Part shown: positions 44,727-52,557 of the stretch, piece by piece
Layout: every line of letters starts with the position of its first letter
Numbering within the stretch: position 1 is the first letter of the stretch
Assembly: GCF_049959315.1 (NCBI RefSeq)
Contig: NZ_CP188201.1
DNA from: Serratia proteamaculans_D
GTDB taxonomy: Bacteria; Pseudomonadota; Gammaproteobacteria; Enterobacterales; Enterobacteriaceae
Reading direction: 5' to 3' (one strand)
Length of the DNA stretch: 64,000 bases
The notes under the pieces: model-generated
What the model was told of the DNA's origin: nothing
The model's database searches: none
The model's input: the letters and a program-made list of their open reading frames with translations, nothing else
Made by a program: the position numbers and the translations under genes

Positions 44727-45353
44727 TTAAAGCGAATCAAGGCATTTCCATTCACCGGGTTGCAGTTCCCCCAATGACATATTACCCATACTGTAGCGAA
44801 TCAGTCGCAGGGTAGGGAAGCCGATATGTGCAGTCATGCGACGTACCTGGCGGTTTCTTCCTTCATACAGAGTGACTTTCAGCCAGGCCGTGGGGATCGA
44901 CTTGCGTTCGCGGATCGGCGGATTACGTGGCCACAGCCATTGCGGTTCGGCGACCAACTCCACGCCGGCCGGCAGGGTCGGGCCATCCTTGAGCGTGACG
45001 CCGTTGCGTAAAGCGACTAAATCGCTGTCCTGCGGCGCACCTTCTACCTGCACGTAATACACTTTGCCGGTGCGTTTGCCCGGCTCCGTGAGCTGCGCCT
45101 GCAGCTTGCCGTCATTGGTTAACACCAATAATCCTTCGCTGTCGCGATCCAGTCGCCCGGCGGCGTAAACATCAGGAAACGGAATGAATTCTTTCAGCGT
45201 GGTGCGACCGGCCTCATCGGTAAATTGCGGCAGCACATCGAAGGGCTTGTTGAATAACACCACGCGACGCGGCCCCTGTGCGATAGCGGGTTTGGCGGAG
45301 GCAGGCGAGCTGAATCGTTTAACTTTGTGATTTCTAACAGGGAATTTTTTCAT
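44727..45353 (-). CDS. rluE: 23S rRNA pseudouridine2457 synthase RluE
   Basis: Converts U2457 of 23S rRNA to pseudouridine. The 208-residue protein has the catalytic aspartate in AAGRLDRDSEGLLVLT, the substrate motif YEGRNRQVRRM and RLIRYSMG. The start at 45353 (MKKFPVRNHKVKRF) matches the E. coli N-terminus. The open frame runs on for 400 codons antisense to icd, but that extension has no homology and is a shadow. TATAAT at about 45382-45387 on the minus strand is a likely -10 element. Confidence 0.95.
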   Translation of the reverse strand: MKKFPVRNHKVKRFSSPASAKPAIAQGPRRVVLFNKPFDVLPQFTDEAGRTTLKEFIPFPDVYAAGRLDRDSEGLLVLTNDGKLQAQLTEPGKRTGKVYYVQVEGAPQDSDLVALRNGVTLKDGPTLPAGVELVAEPQWLWPRNPPIRERKSIPTAWLKVTLYEGRNRQVRRMTAHIGFPTLRLIRYSMGNMSLGELQPGEWKCLDSL

Positions 45354-45485
45354 AACAGTTGAGATTACGGATGATAGGCGCATTATAACCGAATCCGTTT
45401 CGGATTGGCGCGGACAGAAAATTCCAGTAGTATCTACACGCATCTTACAAAGCATTAACAAAAATTGCGCTTGAAGGAGAGGTTG

Positions 45486-46739
45486 ATGGAAAGCAAAGTA
45501 GTTGTTCCGGCAGAAGGTAAAAAGATTACGGTCGATGCCCAGGGTAAACTGGTTGTTCCGAATAACCCGATCATTCCGTTTATCGAAGGCGACGGCATTG
45601 GCGTCGACGTTACCCCTGCTATGATTCACGTGGTTGATGCAGCAGTAAAAAAAGCCTACCACGGCGAACGTAAAATCTCCTGGATGGAAATCTTCACCGG
45701 CGAAAAATCCACTCACGTTTACGGGAAAGACGTGTGGCTGCCGGAAGAAACCCTGGATCTGATCCGTGACTATCGCGTTGCCATTAAAGGCCCGCTGACT
45801 ACCCCAGTCGGTGGCGGTATTCGCTCCCTGAACGTGGCCCTGCGCCAGCAACTGGACCTGTACGTGTGTCTGCGTCCGGTGCGTTACTACCAGGGCACCC
45901 CAAGCCCGGTTAAACAGCCAGAGCTGACCGACATGGTGATCTTCCGCGAAAACGCCGAAGACATCTATGCGGGTATCGAATGGAAAGCCGGTTCTGCCGA
46001 AGCAGACAAAGTGATCAAATTCCTGCGCGACGAAATGGGCGTGAAGAAAATCCGCTTCCCAGAGCAATGCGGTATCGGCGTGAAGCCATGCTCTGAAGAA
46101 GGGACCAAACGTCTGGTTCGTGCAGCGATCGAATACGCAATCACCAACGACCGTGACTCTGTCACCCTGGTTCACAAAGGCAACATCATGAAGTTCACCG
46201 AAGGTGCCTTCAAGGATTGGGGCTACGAACTGGCGCGTGAAGAGTTCGGCGGTGAGCTGATCGACGGCGGTCCATGGCTGAAAATCAAGAATCCGAACAC
46301 CGGTAAAGAGATCGTGGTTAAAGACGTGATCGCCGACGCCTTCCTGCAGCAAATCCTGCTGCGTCCGGCTGAATACGACGTGATCGCCTGTATGAACCTG
46401 AACGGTGACTACATCTCCGACGCCCTGGCTGCACAGGTTGGCGGTATCGGTATCGCACCTGGCGCCAACATCGGTTCCGATTGCGCACTGTTCGAAGCGA
46501 CCCACGGCACCGCACCCAAGTATGCCGGTCAGGATAAAGTGAACCCGGGTTCCATCATCCTGTCTGCAGAAATGATGCTGCGTCACATGGGCTGGTTCGA
46601 AGCGGCTGACCTGATTGTTAAGGGCATGGAAGGCGCCATCGCTGCCAAGACCGTGACCTATGACTTCGAACGCCTGATGGAAGGCGCTAAGCTGCTGAAA
46701 TGTTCAGAGTTTGGCGACGCTATCGTTAAACACATGTAA
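45486..46739 (+). CDS. icd: NADP-dependent isocitrate dehydrogenase
   Basis: Oxidative decarboxylation of isocitrate to 2-oxoglutarate in the TCA cycle. The 417-residue protein is nearly identical to E. coli Icd through FIEGDGIGVDVTPAMI, the AceK phosphorylation serine in GGGIRSLNVALRQ (about residue 114), VHKGNIMKFTEGAFKDWGYELA and IGSDCALFEATHGTAPKYAGQDK. Start 45486 has AGGAGAGG. The 3' end and terminator are repeated 565 bases downstream, which fits icd's known use as a phage attachment site. Confidence 0.98.
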   Translation: MESKVVVPAEGKKITVDAQGKLVVPNNPIIPFIEGDGIGVDVTPAMIHVVDAAVKKAYHGERKISWMEIFTGEKSTHVYGKDVWLPEETLDLIRDYRVAIKGPLTTPVGGGIRSLNVALRQQLDLYVCLRPVRYYQGTPSPVKQPELTDMVIFRENAEDIYAGIEWKAGSAEADKVIKFLRDEMGVKKIRFPEQCGIGVKPCSEEGTKRLVRAAIEYAITNDRDSVTLVHKGNIMKFTEGAFKDWGYELAREEFGGELIDGGPWLKIKNPNTGKEIVVKDVIADAFLQQILLRPAEYDVIACMNLNGDYISDALAAQVGGIGIAPGANIGSDCALFEATHGTAPKYAGQDKVNPGSIILSAEMMLRHMGWFEAADLIVKGMEGAIAAKTVTYDFERLMEGAKLLKCSEFGDAIVKHM

Positions 46740-46790
46740 GTGTGTTTAAGCGTTAAATGATAACGGGAGCCTGATGGTTCCCGTTTTTTA
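46720..46790 (+). repeat. Direct repeat copy 1: icd 3' end and terminator
   Basis: Begins CTATCGTTAAA inside the last codons of icd and runs through CATGTAA, TGTGTTTAAGC and AACGGGAGCC into the icd terminator. Those four blocks recur in the same order at 47285-47352. The copies flank the TolA-like lipoprotein gene like a pair of attachment sites. Confidence 0.85.
46762..46790 (+). terminator. icd terminator
   Basis: AACGGGA, inner CC/GG pair around TGAT, TCCCGTT, then TTTTTT. It sits 22 bases past the icd stop. Confidence 0.88.
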
Positions 46791-46827
46791 TTGTTCTTTT
46801 CAGTGACTATTCTAAAAGAAGGGAATC

Positions 46828-47271
46828 ATGAATAGGGTTCATTCAGGATTTAAAAAAAACCTGCCGGCATTAATGCTTATTGTCGTCTCAGTATGGCTGA
46901 CAGGCTGTACCAAGACGAACGCTGTGGCTAACGCTGGGCCCTCTGCTGAGGGTGTCGATGATCTTTTTGCTGCCCTTGACGGCAAAGCAACTCCTGCAGC
47001 AGGGGATGAGGTCAGCAACTATGCCGGGCAGGTACGCGCTGCGATTCAGCGCCATTTTTATGATGCCAACGCCTATGCCGGCAAGACATGCGCTTTAAGA
47101 ATGAAGTTTGCCCCGGATGGGATGCTTTTGGCTGTCCGGTCTGAAAGTGGTGATCCCGCCCTTTGCCAGGCGGCTATAAAGGCAATCGTAAATACCCGTT
47201 TTCCCAAGCCACCGTCACAAGCGGTTTACGATGCTTTTAAAAATTCCGTACTCGAATTTCGCCCTCAGTAG
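46828..47271 (+). CDS. Lipoprotein with free-standing TolA C-terminal domain (domain III)
   Basis: A 147-residue protein. The signal peptide ends in the lipobox LTGC (Cys27); threonine at +2 predicts outer-membrane sorting by LolCDE. After a short linker, about residues 60-147 match TolA domain III: NYAGQVRAAIQRHFYD, AYAGKTCALRMKFAPDGMLL, SGDPALCQAAIKAI, PKPPSQAVYDAFKNS and a final FRPQ. Two cysteines correspond to the TolA-III disulphide. The TolA membrane anchor and long helix are absent. TolA-III is the receptor domain for filamentous phage g3p and group A colicins. Its role here is unknown. AAGAAGGG precedes the ATG. It is flanked by a duplicated icd 3' end. Confidence 0.88.
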   Translation: MNRVHSGFKKNLPALMLIVVSVWLTGCTKTNAVANAGPSAEGVDDLFAALDGKATPAAGDEVSNYAGQVRAAIQRHFYDANAYAGKTCALRMKFAPDGMLLAVRSESGDPALCQAAIKAIVNTRFPKPPSQAVYDAFKNSVLEFRPQ

Positions 47272-47284
47272 TTGAATGACAAAA

Positions 47285-47356
47285 CTATCGTTAAAGCATG
47301 TAATTGTGTTTAAGCATTTGAACAACAACGGGAGCCGCAGGGCTCCCGTTGTTTAC
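47285..47356 (+). repeat. Direct repeat copy 2: decayed icd 3' end
   Basis: CTATCGTTAAA, CATGTAA, TGTGTTTAAGC and AACGGGAGCC in the same order and nearly the same spacing as at 46720. It has no open reading frame of its own and lies 13 bases after the lipoprotein stop. This is what the displaced 3' end of icd would look like after integration and decay. Confidence 0.85.
47325..47352 (+). terminator. Terminator after the TolA-like gene
   Basis: ACAACGGGAGCC, loop GCAG, GGCTCCCGTTGT: a perfect 12-bp stem, followed by TTAC. It derives from the same repeat as the icd terminator and now ends the lipoprotein transcript. Confidence 0.75.
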
Positions 47357-47391
47357 TGCCGTTTTACAGATACCCCGACAGGGGCAATGTT

Positions 47392-48513
47392 TCAATCCGC
47401 CTTGGTGGCATCAGGGTGATTCTTACCTTCCTCGATAAAATCTTCATCAATCTCATCGGTGGTTTCGGCACTGTCGCGGCCGGAAAGAATATTCCAGCAG
47501 GCGATGAACAGGGCAGCAATTAGCGGGCCGATGACGAAACCATTAATGCCGTAAATCTCCATACCGCCCAAGGTTGAAATCAGGATCAGATAATCCGGCA
47601 TCTTGGTGTCTTTACCCACCAGCAGCGGGCGCAGGATGTTGTCGACCAAACCGATGATCACCACGAAGAAGCCCACCAGGAACAGGCCTTTCCATAGCAT
47701 TCCCGTAGCGAAGAAATAGATGGCGGCGGGTACCCAGATAATGGCGGAACCCACGGCGGGGATGATGGACAAGAACGCCATCAATGCGGCCCACAGAAGG
47801 CTGCCCTCGATACCAGTAATGTAAAACGCCAGGCCGCCGAGTGCGCCTTGCACTATTGCAACCACTACCGTGCCTTTCACCGTCGCGCGGGAAACCGCGG
47901 CGAATTTTACAAACAGATGATGTTTAACGTGTTCGGATAACGGTAAGGCTTCGAGCGACAGGTTAACCAGATAAGGGCCGTCTTTCAGCAGGAAGAACAG
48001 CAGATAGAGCATTACGCCAAAACCAACGGCAAAGTTGAAGGTGCCTTTACCGATCAGGAACACGCTACCGGCAAGATATTGCCCACCCTGCAGTGCCACC
48101 TGTGAAAGTTTCTTTTGTATTTCTGCCGCGTTGTCGAGGTTATGCTCGGTAAGGAAATGGCGAGCCCAGCCAGGCAGTACCCGCAGGGTATCGGCCAGAA
48201 CTACCGGGAATTGGGCGTTATTACCCTGTAATTTGGTGTAGACGACGTTCAGCTCAATCGCCAGGGAAGAGGCGATAATCGCCAAGGGGGTAAATACGAT
48301 CAGACAGATCACCGCGACCGTCAAAAGCGACACCAGGCCGTTTCGCTCACCCAGATACTGCTTAAGTTTTTGTTTCACCGGGTGGAAAATCACCGCCAGG
48401 ATAATTGCCCACAGGACCGACGAATAATAGGGACCCAATACGTCCAGAAAAGCAGCGGTAACTATGAAAAGGATCAGAATAAAGAATCCCTTTGAAATAC
48501 CCTTAGACATCAT
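47392..48513 (-). CDS. AI-2E/PerM-family membrane protein
   Basis: A 373-residue inner-membrane protein of the AI-2E transporter family (TqsA, YdiK, PerM). It has seven or eight hydrophobic segments, the family segment VDNILRPLLVGKDTKMPDYLILISTLGGMEIYGINGFVIGPLIAALF (about 285-335), and an acidic tail. Members export autoinducer-2 or act as Na+/H+ antiporters; the activity here is unknown. Start 48513 follows AGAGGG; 48510 is also possible. A 10-bp dyad lies just upstream. Confidence 0.85.
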   Translation of the reverse strand: MMSKGISKGFFILILFIVTAAFLDVLGPYYSSVLWAIILAVIFHPVKQKLKQYLGERNGLVSLLTVAVICLIVFTPLAIIASSLAIELNVVYTKLQGNNAQFPVVLADTLRVLPGWARHFLTEHNLDNAAEIQKKLSQVALQGGQYLAGSVFLIGKGTFNFAVGFGVMLYLLFFLLKDGPYLVNLSLEALPLSEHVKHHLFVKFAAVSRATVKGTVVVAIVQGALGGLAFYITGIEGSLLWAALMAFLSIIPAVGSAIIWVPAAIYFFATGMLWKGLFLVGFFVVIIGLVDNILRPLLVGKDTKMPDYLILISTLGGMEIYGINGFVIGPLIAALFIACWNILSGRDSAETTDEIDEDFIEEGKNHPDATKAD

Positions 48514-48541
48514 ACCCGTCCCTCTGATGATAGATTTCTCC

Positions 48542-48569
48542 GTCAATGCCGGTATTCAACGGCATTGAC
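48542..48569. promoter_or_regulatory. Perfect 10-bp dyad upstream of the AI-2E-family gene
   Basis: GTCAATGCCG, eight bases, CGGCATTGAC, about 30 bases before the start codon. There is no U-run on the gene strand, so an operator or an mRNA hairpin near the ribosome site is likelier than a terminator. The remaining bases to 48787 show nothing I can support. Confidence 0.5.
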
Positions 48570-48787
48570 ACTTCTTGAAGATTAAACCCTATCATCACAA
48601 ACGCGTAACAGGTAGTGGATTTTATAGATGAACGATTAATGAAACTTATTAGTCACCATTTATTCAGCAGGGGTATTTGAGGAGGGAGATACAGGCTTAT
48701 TACAACAAAATCCCCCAGCCTGACTAACCCGTTACCCTTTGCGGATGAACGTAGGATTAATTACAGGCCAGGGCGTTGGGGGTTGTT

Positions 48788-49006
48788 TTATCGCTGACCC
48801 GAGTTTCGTTCTTTAGTGCGCAGGGCGGTGACGCTTTCACCGCCAACGCCCCAGTTATCGGTAGCGATTTCGTCAATCACTACAGAGGTGGCGTATCGTG
48901 GCTTGTTCAGCACGCGCTCCAGCAACTCGGTGACGCCTTCAATCAATTGGCGCTTCTGCTCGGCGGTCACCCCTTCGTCGGTGACTTTAATATTTACATA
49001 GGGCAT
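48788..49006 (-). CDS. 4-oxalocrotonate tautomerase-family enzyme
   Basis: A 72-residue protein of the tautomerase superfamily, which uses the amino-terminal proline (after Met removal, PYVNIKVTDEGVT) as catalytic base. It has the typical helix EQKRQLIEGVTELLERVL and the closing strand SVVIDEIATDNWGVGGE. Substrates of close relatives are diverse or unknown. AAGGAG precedes the ATG. It lies 17 bases after the SDR gene and is probably co-transcribed with it. Confidence 0.9.
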   Translation of the reverse strand: MPYVNIKVTDEGVTAEQKRQLIEGVTELLERVLNKPRYATSVVIDEIATDNWGVGGESVTALRTKERNSGQR

Positions 49007-49023
49007 TTGCAGGTTCTCCTTAA

Positions 49024-49773
49024 TTACCAGACGCCGGCGGTAGTGCCGCCGTCTACGGCCACGATGGTGCCGGTGACAAAGCTGGAGTCAGTCAGGTACA
49101 GCACCGCGTCGACAATATCCTGCGGCTGACCAATGCGTTGGGTCGGTGCCATCTGTTTCATAAACGCCAGACTTTGTTCATCCGGGTTGCTCATGGTCAG
49201 TGGGGTGGCAATGATGCCGGGTGCCACGGCGTTGACCATCACATTATGCGGCGCCATTTCCAATGCCAGCCCACGGGTGGCCTGGTTCAGCCCGCCCTTG
49301 ACCATAATCGGCAGCAGAGCCGGGACTTTGCTGATGGGCTGCATGGCGATGGCGGCGGTGATGGTGACGATGTGGCCAGCGCGATTGGGCACCATATGAC
49401 GGGCGGCGGCCTGTGAGGGATAGAAGAAACCTTTCAGATTGGTCGCCAGCATCGCGTCGACATCTTCCTCCGTATACTCGGTCACCGGTTTGGACAGGAA
49501 GATCCCCGCGTTATTGATCAGGATATCGACCTGACCAAATTTTTTCTCGGCCTGTTCGAACAGGCGAGTTGCGGTTTGCGGCAGGGCGATATCACCGGGA
49601 ACCAGCAGCAGGTTTACAGGATTACCGAGTAGCTCAGCCGCTGCCTGCAAACGTTCCAGTGAGCGTGCGTTGCCCACGACATTGTAGCCACGCGCCAGGT
49701 AAGCCTGAGCAATAGCGAACCCCAATCCGCTGGATGCGCCGGTAACAATTACGGTTTTTACTCTGTTCATCAT
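49024..49773 (-). CDS. Atypical short-chain dehydrogenase/reductase
   Basis: A 249-residue Rossmann protein with cofactor loop TGASSGLGFAIA (residues 11-22), NNAG at 87-90, and the later NAVAPGII. The active-site tetrad is altered. Where YxxxK is expected the sequence reads PIMVK (Pro155, Lys159), and the catalytic serine position is Thr139. Canonical reductase chemistry is therefore doubtful, although the fold and cofactor site are intact. Second codon Met is an alternative start. Probable operon with the downstream tautomerase. Confidence 0.85.
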   Translation of the reverse strand: MMNRVKTVIVTGASSGLGFAIAQAYLARGYNVVGNARSLERLQAAAELLGNPVNLLLVPGDIALPQTATRLFEQAEKKFGQVDILINNAGIFLSKPVTEYTEEDVDAMLATNLKGFFYPSQAAARHMVPNRAGHIVTITAAIAMQPISKVPALLPIMVKGGLNQATRGLALEMAPHNVMVNAVAPGIIATPLTMSNPDEQSLAFMKQMAPTQRIGQPQDIVDAVLYLTDSSFVTGTIVAVDGGTTAGVW

Positions 49774-49891
49774 TTGTTCTCTGGATAGCCATTATTTGCG
49801 TTGCTGAAACGATAATGCCTGGCGATGAAGAGAAAAATGGGGTTAGAGTCATTTGATTTTATACATGGTGTAATGAGTCACAATTGGCTGG

Positions 49892-51100
49892 TCAGATTTT
49901 TGGCTTCGCTACCAGCGCCAACGCCAGCGCGCTTCCCAGCACCGCAGCGGCTAACACCAGAACGGAAGGGGCAGACCAACCGGCATAGACCACCAGGGTA
50001 CTGAGGACAATGGGGCCAATCACCTGGCCGAGATAAATGCCTTGCATCACCAGTCCCAGACTCAGCGGGATCAACGTAGGTTCGGGTGCCGCCGCCGGGG
50101 TGGCAGCCAGAATGGTGGCGGGCAGCATGCCGCCGATGGCGCTAAACAGCAGGCACAGCGGGATCAGCATGGCGTTCGGCGTAACCGAAAGGAAGACGCT
50201 GGCTCCGGCAAGCCCCATCAGCAAGCTGGCAATGGCGAGCAAGTTACGGGCTTTCACCCCGCGAGAAAGCAATACCCCGGCAAACAGATTACCGAGAATA
50301 TTGACCGCAATCACTGCTGCACTGACGCCGCCAGCCGCGACCAGCGTCAGCCCGATACGCTGCATCAGGAATATCGGTAGAAAGGCCATCACGGCGAAGA
50401 ACTGCAGGTTATAGGTGGTGAAGATCAGGGCCAGTAACAGCGGTTGTCGGGCGCGAATGATGCTGAGCAGCGCCTGACGCAGCCTGAGTGTTGTCGCGGT
50501 TGCAGTGGTTAACACGCCGCGTGGCGTGGTGAAGGGCAGCAACAGCGCCGCCAGCAGGGTCAGGATGCCACCGGCAATCCAACTCTGTTGCCAACCGGCA
50601 AAGTGCGGGCCGAAGAACAGGGATATGGCCATGCCCGCCGGCATGAAAGTACTCCAGATACTGAATACCAGATTACGTTGCTGCGGCGCCACCAGTCGGG
50701 TCAGCACGGTCGGCGCGGCAACCACCACAATGACAAAGCCGATCCCTTCGATAACGCGCGTGGCGATCAACCCGGTGAAGTCGTGCTGAGTCGCTCCGGC
50801 AAAGCTGGCCAGGCTGACGATCACCAGGCCCAGACTCAACAAGCGTCGGTCGCCCCAGCGGCGCACCAGCTGTCCGGCAGCGATGCCCCCAAACACGCCG
50901 ATAAACGGAAAGGCGGAAATAATCCAGCTCAGCGACTCCAGAGACCGGCCAAACTCGCGTTGCAGTTCCGGCAGAGCAATGGTCGCTTTACCCACGTGCA
51001 GCGCAACGGCAATGCCGGCGAACACTACATTGGCGATAGCCAGCCACTGAGTGGTGGGGGATGGCGCTGAATCCGTGGCGCCGGGCTTGTTCGCAGTCAT
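49892..51100 (-). CDS. MFS transporter
   Basis: A 402-residue protein with 12 predicted membrane helices. The loop 2-3 motif (GQLVRRWGDRRLLSLG) and TRVIEGIGFVIVVVAAPTVLTRL are typical of the major facilitator superfamily, with some likeness to the CynX/NimT and drug-efflux groups. The substrate is unknown. It lies 118 bases upstream of the SDR gene on the same strand and may share its transcript. Divergent from the LacI-type regulator. Confidence 0.85.
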   Translation of the reverse strand: MTANKPGATDSAPSPTTQWLAIANVVFAGIAVALHVGKATIALPELQREFGRSLESLSWIISAFPFIGVFGGIAAGQLVRRWGDRRLLSLGLVIVSLASFAGATQHDFTGLIATRVIEGIGFVIVVVAAPTVLTRLVAPQQRNLVFSIWSTFMPAGMAISLFFGPHFAGWQQSWIAGGILTLLAALLLPFTTPRGVLTTATATTLRLRQALLSIIRARQPLLLALIFTTYNLQFFAVMAFLPIFLMQRIGLTLVAAGGVSAAVIAVNILGNLFAGVLLSRGVKARNLLAIASLLMGLAGASVFLSVTPNAMLIPLCLLFSAIGGMLPATILAATPAAAPEPTLIPLSLGLVMQGIYLGQVIGPIVLSTLVVYAGWSAPSVLVLAAAVLGSALALALVAKPKI

Positions 51101-51314
51101 GATGCTCTCCAGGGAGACAAAATCAGACTATGCGTTATGCCGAAATTATCGACAGTTCAATTGTTGCTCTATCTGCCGCCAGAACGACACATTTCGAGCT
51201 TTATTGCTGAGCGCATTACGCCATTAACGCGCCCGATCACACAAAAACGGCAGGCTGATTTCTTTCGGCGTCCGCTACATGATAGTTTTTATCAAAATCA
51301 TGAGGGAGACGATT

Positions 51315-52352
51315 ATGGCAGGCAAGAAAACCACCCTGGCCGCCATTGCCAGAGAGGCACATGTCGGTATCGCCACGGTTGATCGGGTAATAAACCAGCG
51401 TGCGACGGTACGGCCGGAAACGGCACGCAGGGTAATTGCGGCGGCGCACAAATTAGGCTTCGCACTAGAGAAATCGCATCAACTGTTTCAGGCGGTGGGC
51501 CAACCAGCCGCACGGATTAAAATGGGCTTTATTCTGCTGCGCAAGGAACATTCGTTCTACGCACAACTGGCGGATAGCCTGCTGGAACAGGCCGCACCCT
51601 ATTACGATGCCGAGCACCCGCCACTGTTCATGTTTCATGACATCAGTGCGGTCAGCGACACCGCCGCCGCCATCACGCAGCTAAGCCAAAGTGTGGATGT
51701 GATCGGCATGCTGGGGCTGGATAACCCGATGATCCGCTTTGCGGTAGAAGAAGCTACCCGGCAGGGGGTAAAGGTGTTTACCTTGCTGTCGGACTTATCG
51801 GTACACAGCCGCGCCGGTTATATCGGCTGGGATAACCAGCAGGCGGGTCGTACTGCCGGCTGGGCGGTGGAGCGTCTGTGCCATCGGCAGGGCGATGTCG
51901 GGGTCATCATCGGCGATAACCGTTTTTTGTGTCAGGAAACCTGCGAAATCAGCTTCCGCTCTTACCTGCGCGAGCACCTGAGCGATCAGCGGGTGCTTGA
52001 GCCGGTACGCAGTCATGAGCAGGCCGAAAGCGCAAGAAAAGTCACTCAAACCTTGCTGGAGCAGCATCCCAATCTGGTGGCTCTGTACGCACCCTGCGGC
52101 GGTGTGGAAGGGATTATCGCTGCGCTGCGGGAAAGCGGCAGGCAGCATCAGGTGATGCTGATTTGCCATGGTCCGGTAGCAGGAGGGGAAATGGCGTTGA
52201 TCGACGGCACGCTGGATCTGATGCTCCGGCATCGTATTGCCGAGTTTGCGGCGTCAGTCATCAGCACTTTTGTCGCCGCTACTGTTGGCGGCTCTTCCGG
52301 TTTTAGTCACACCATTATCCGCTTTGATCTGATCACCAAAGAAAACCTCTGA
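51315..52352 (+). CDS. LacI-family transcriptional regulator
   Basis: A 345-residue regulator with an N-terminal helix-turn-helix (TTLAAIAREAHVGIATVDRVINQRATVRPETARRV), a linker, and a periplasmic-binding-protein-like domain with sugar-binding features such as GYIGWDNQQAGRTAGWAVERL. The form resembles regulators of inositol- and rhizopine-type sugars that sense a periplasmic-type ligand. Start 51315 has GAGGGAGA; the frame extends 12 codons upstream. It probably controls the isomerase/dehydrogenase pair downstream. A good terminator follows. Confidence 0.9.
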   Translation: MAGKKTTLAAIAREAHVGIATVDRVINQRATVRPETARRVIAAAHKLGFALEKSHQLFQAVGQPAARIKMGFILLRKEHSFYAQLADSLLEQAAPYYDAEHPPLFMFHDISAVSDTAAAITQLSQSVDVIGMLGLDNPMIRFAVEEATRQGVKVFTLLSDLSVHSRAGYIGWDNQQAGRTAGWAVERLCHRQGDVGVIIGDNRFLCQETCEISFRSYLREHLSDQRVLEPVRSHEQAESARKVTQTLLEQHPNLVALYAPCGGVEGIIAALRESGRQHQVMLICHGPVAGGEMALIDGTLDLMLRHRIAEFAASVISTFVAATVGGSSGFSHTIIRFDLITKENL

Positions 52353-52356
52353 CAGT

Positions 52357-52382
52357 CGGCTCCCTCTGGCGGAGCCGTTTTT
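52357..52382 (+). terminator. Terminator of the LacI-type gene
   Basis: CGGCTCC, loop CTCTGGC, GGAGCCG, then TTTTTC, beginning four bases after the stop codon. Confidence 0.88.
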
Positions 52383-52481
52383 CATTATAAATCTCCTAAT
52401 CTCCCGTGTGCTTTGACCTGTCTGGTTTTGATAAAAAACCATCATTTAAACTATCAAAATTAACGCGATCGCCATCAAAAA

Positions 52482-52512
52482 ATGAAAGTTTCATCATTGC
52501 CGGTTTCGAAAC
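52482..52512. promoter_or_regulatory. Two palindromes, candidate LacI-type operators
   Basis: ATGAAA-G-TTTCAT at 52482-52494 and GTTTCGAAAC at 52503-52512, upstream of the isomerase gene and just before TTTAATACT, a possible -10. Small palindromes of this form suit a LacI-family dimer, so they may be sites for the adjacent regulator. Confidence 0.5.
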
Positions 52513-52557
52513 GTTTATTTAATACTGACGTCACATCGACTTCGACCAGGAATAAAA

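Noticed and set aside
44727..46586. A 619-codon open frame covering rluE and running on antisense to icd
   Set aside because: Only the last 208 codons match RluE. The upstream part is the reverse complement of highly conserved icd and has no homology of its own, so it is a shadow frame.
46740..47391. Complete prophage or integrase at the icd att-like site
   Set aside because: Only about 550 bases lie between the repeats, and no integrase, excisionase or structural gene is present; at most a remnant.
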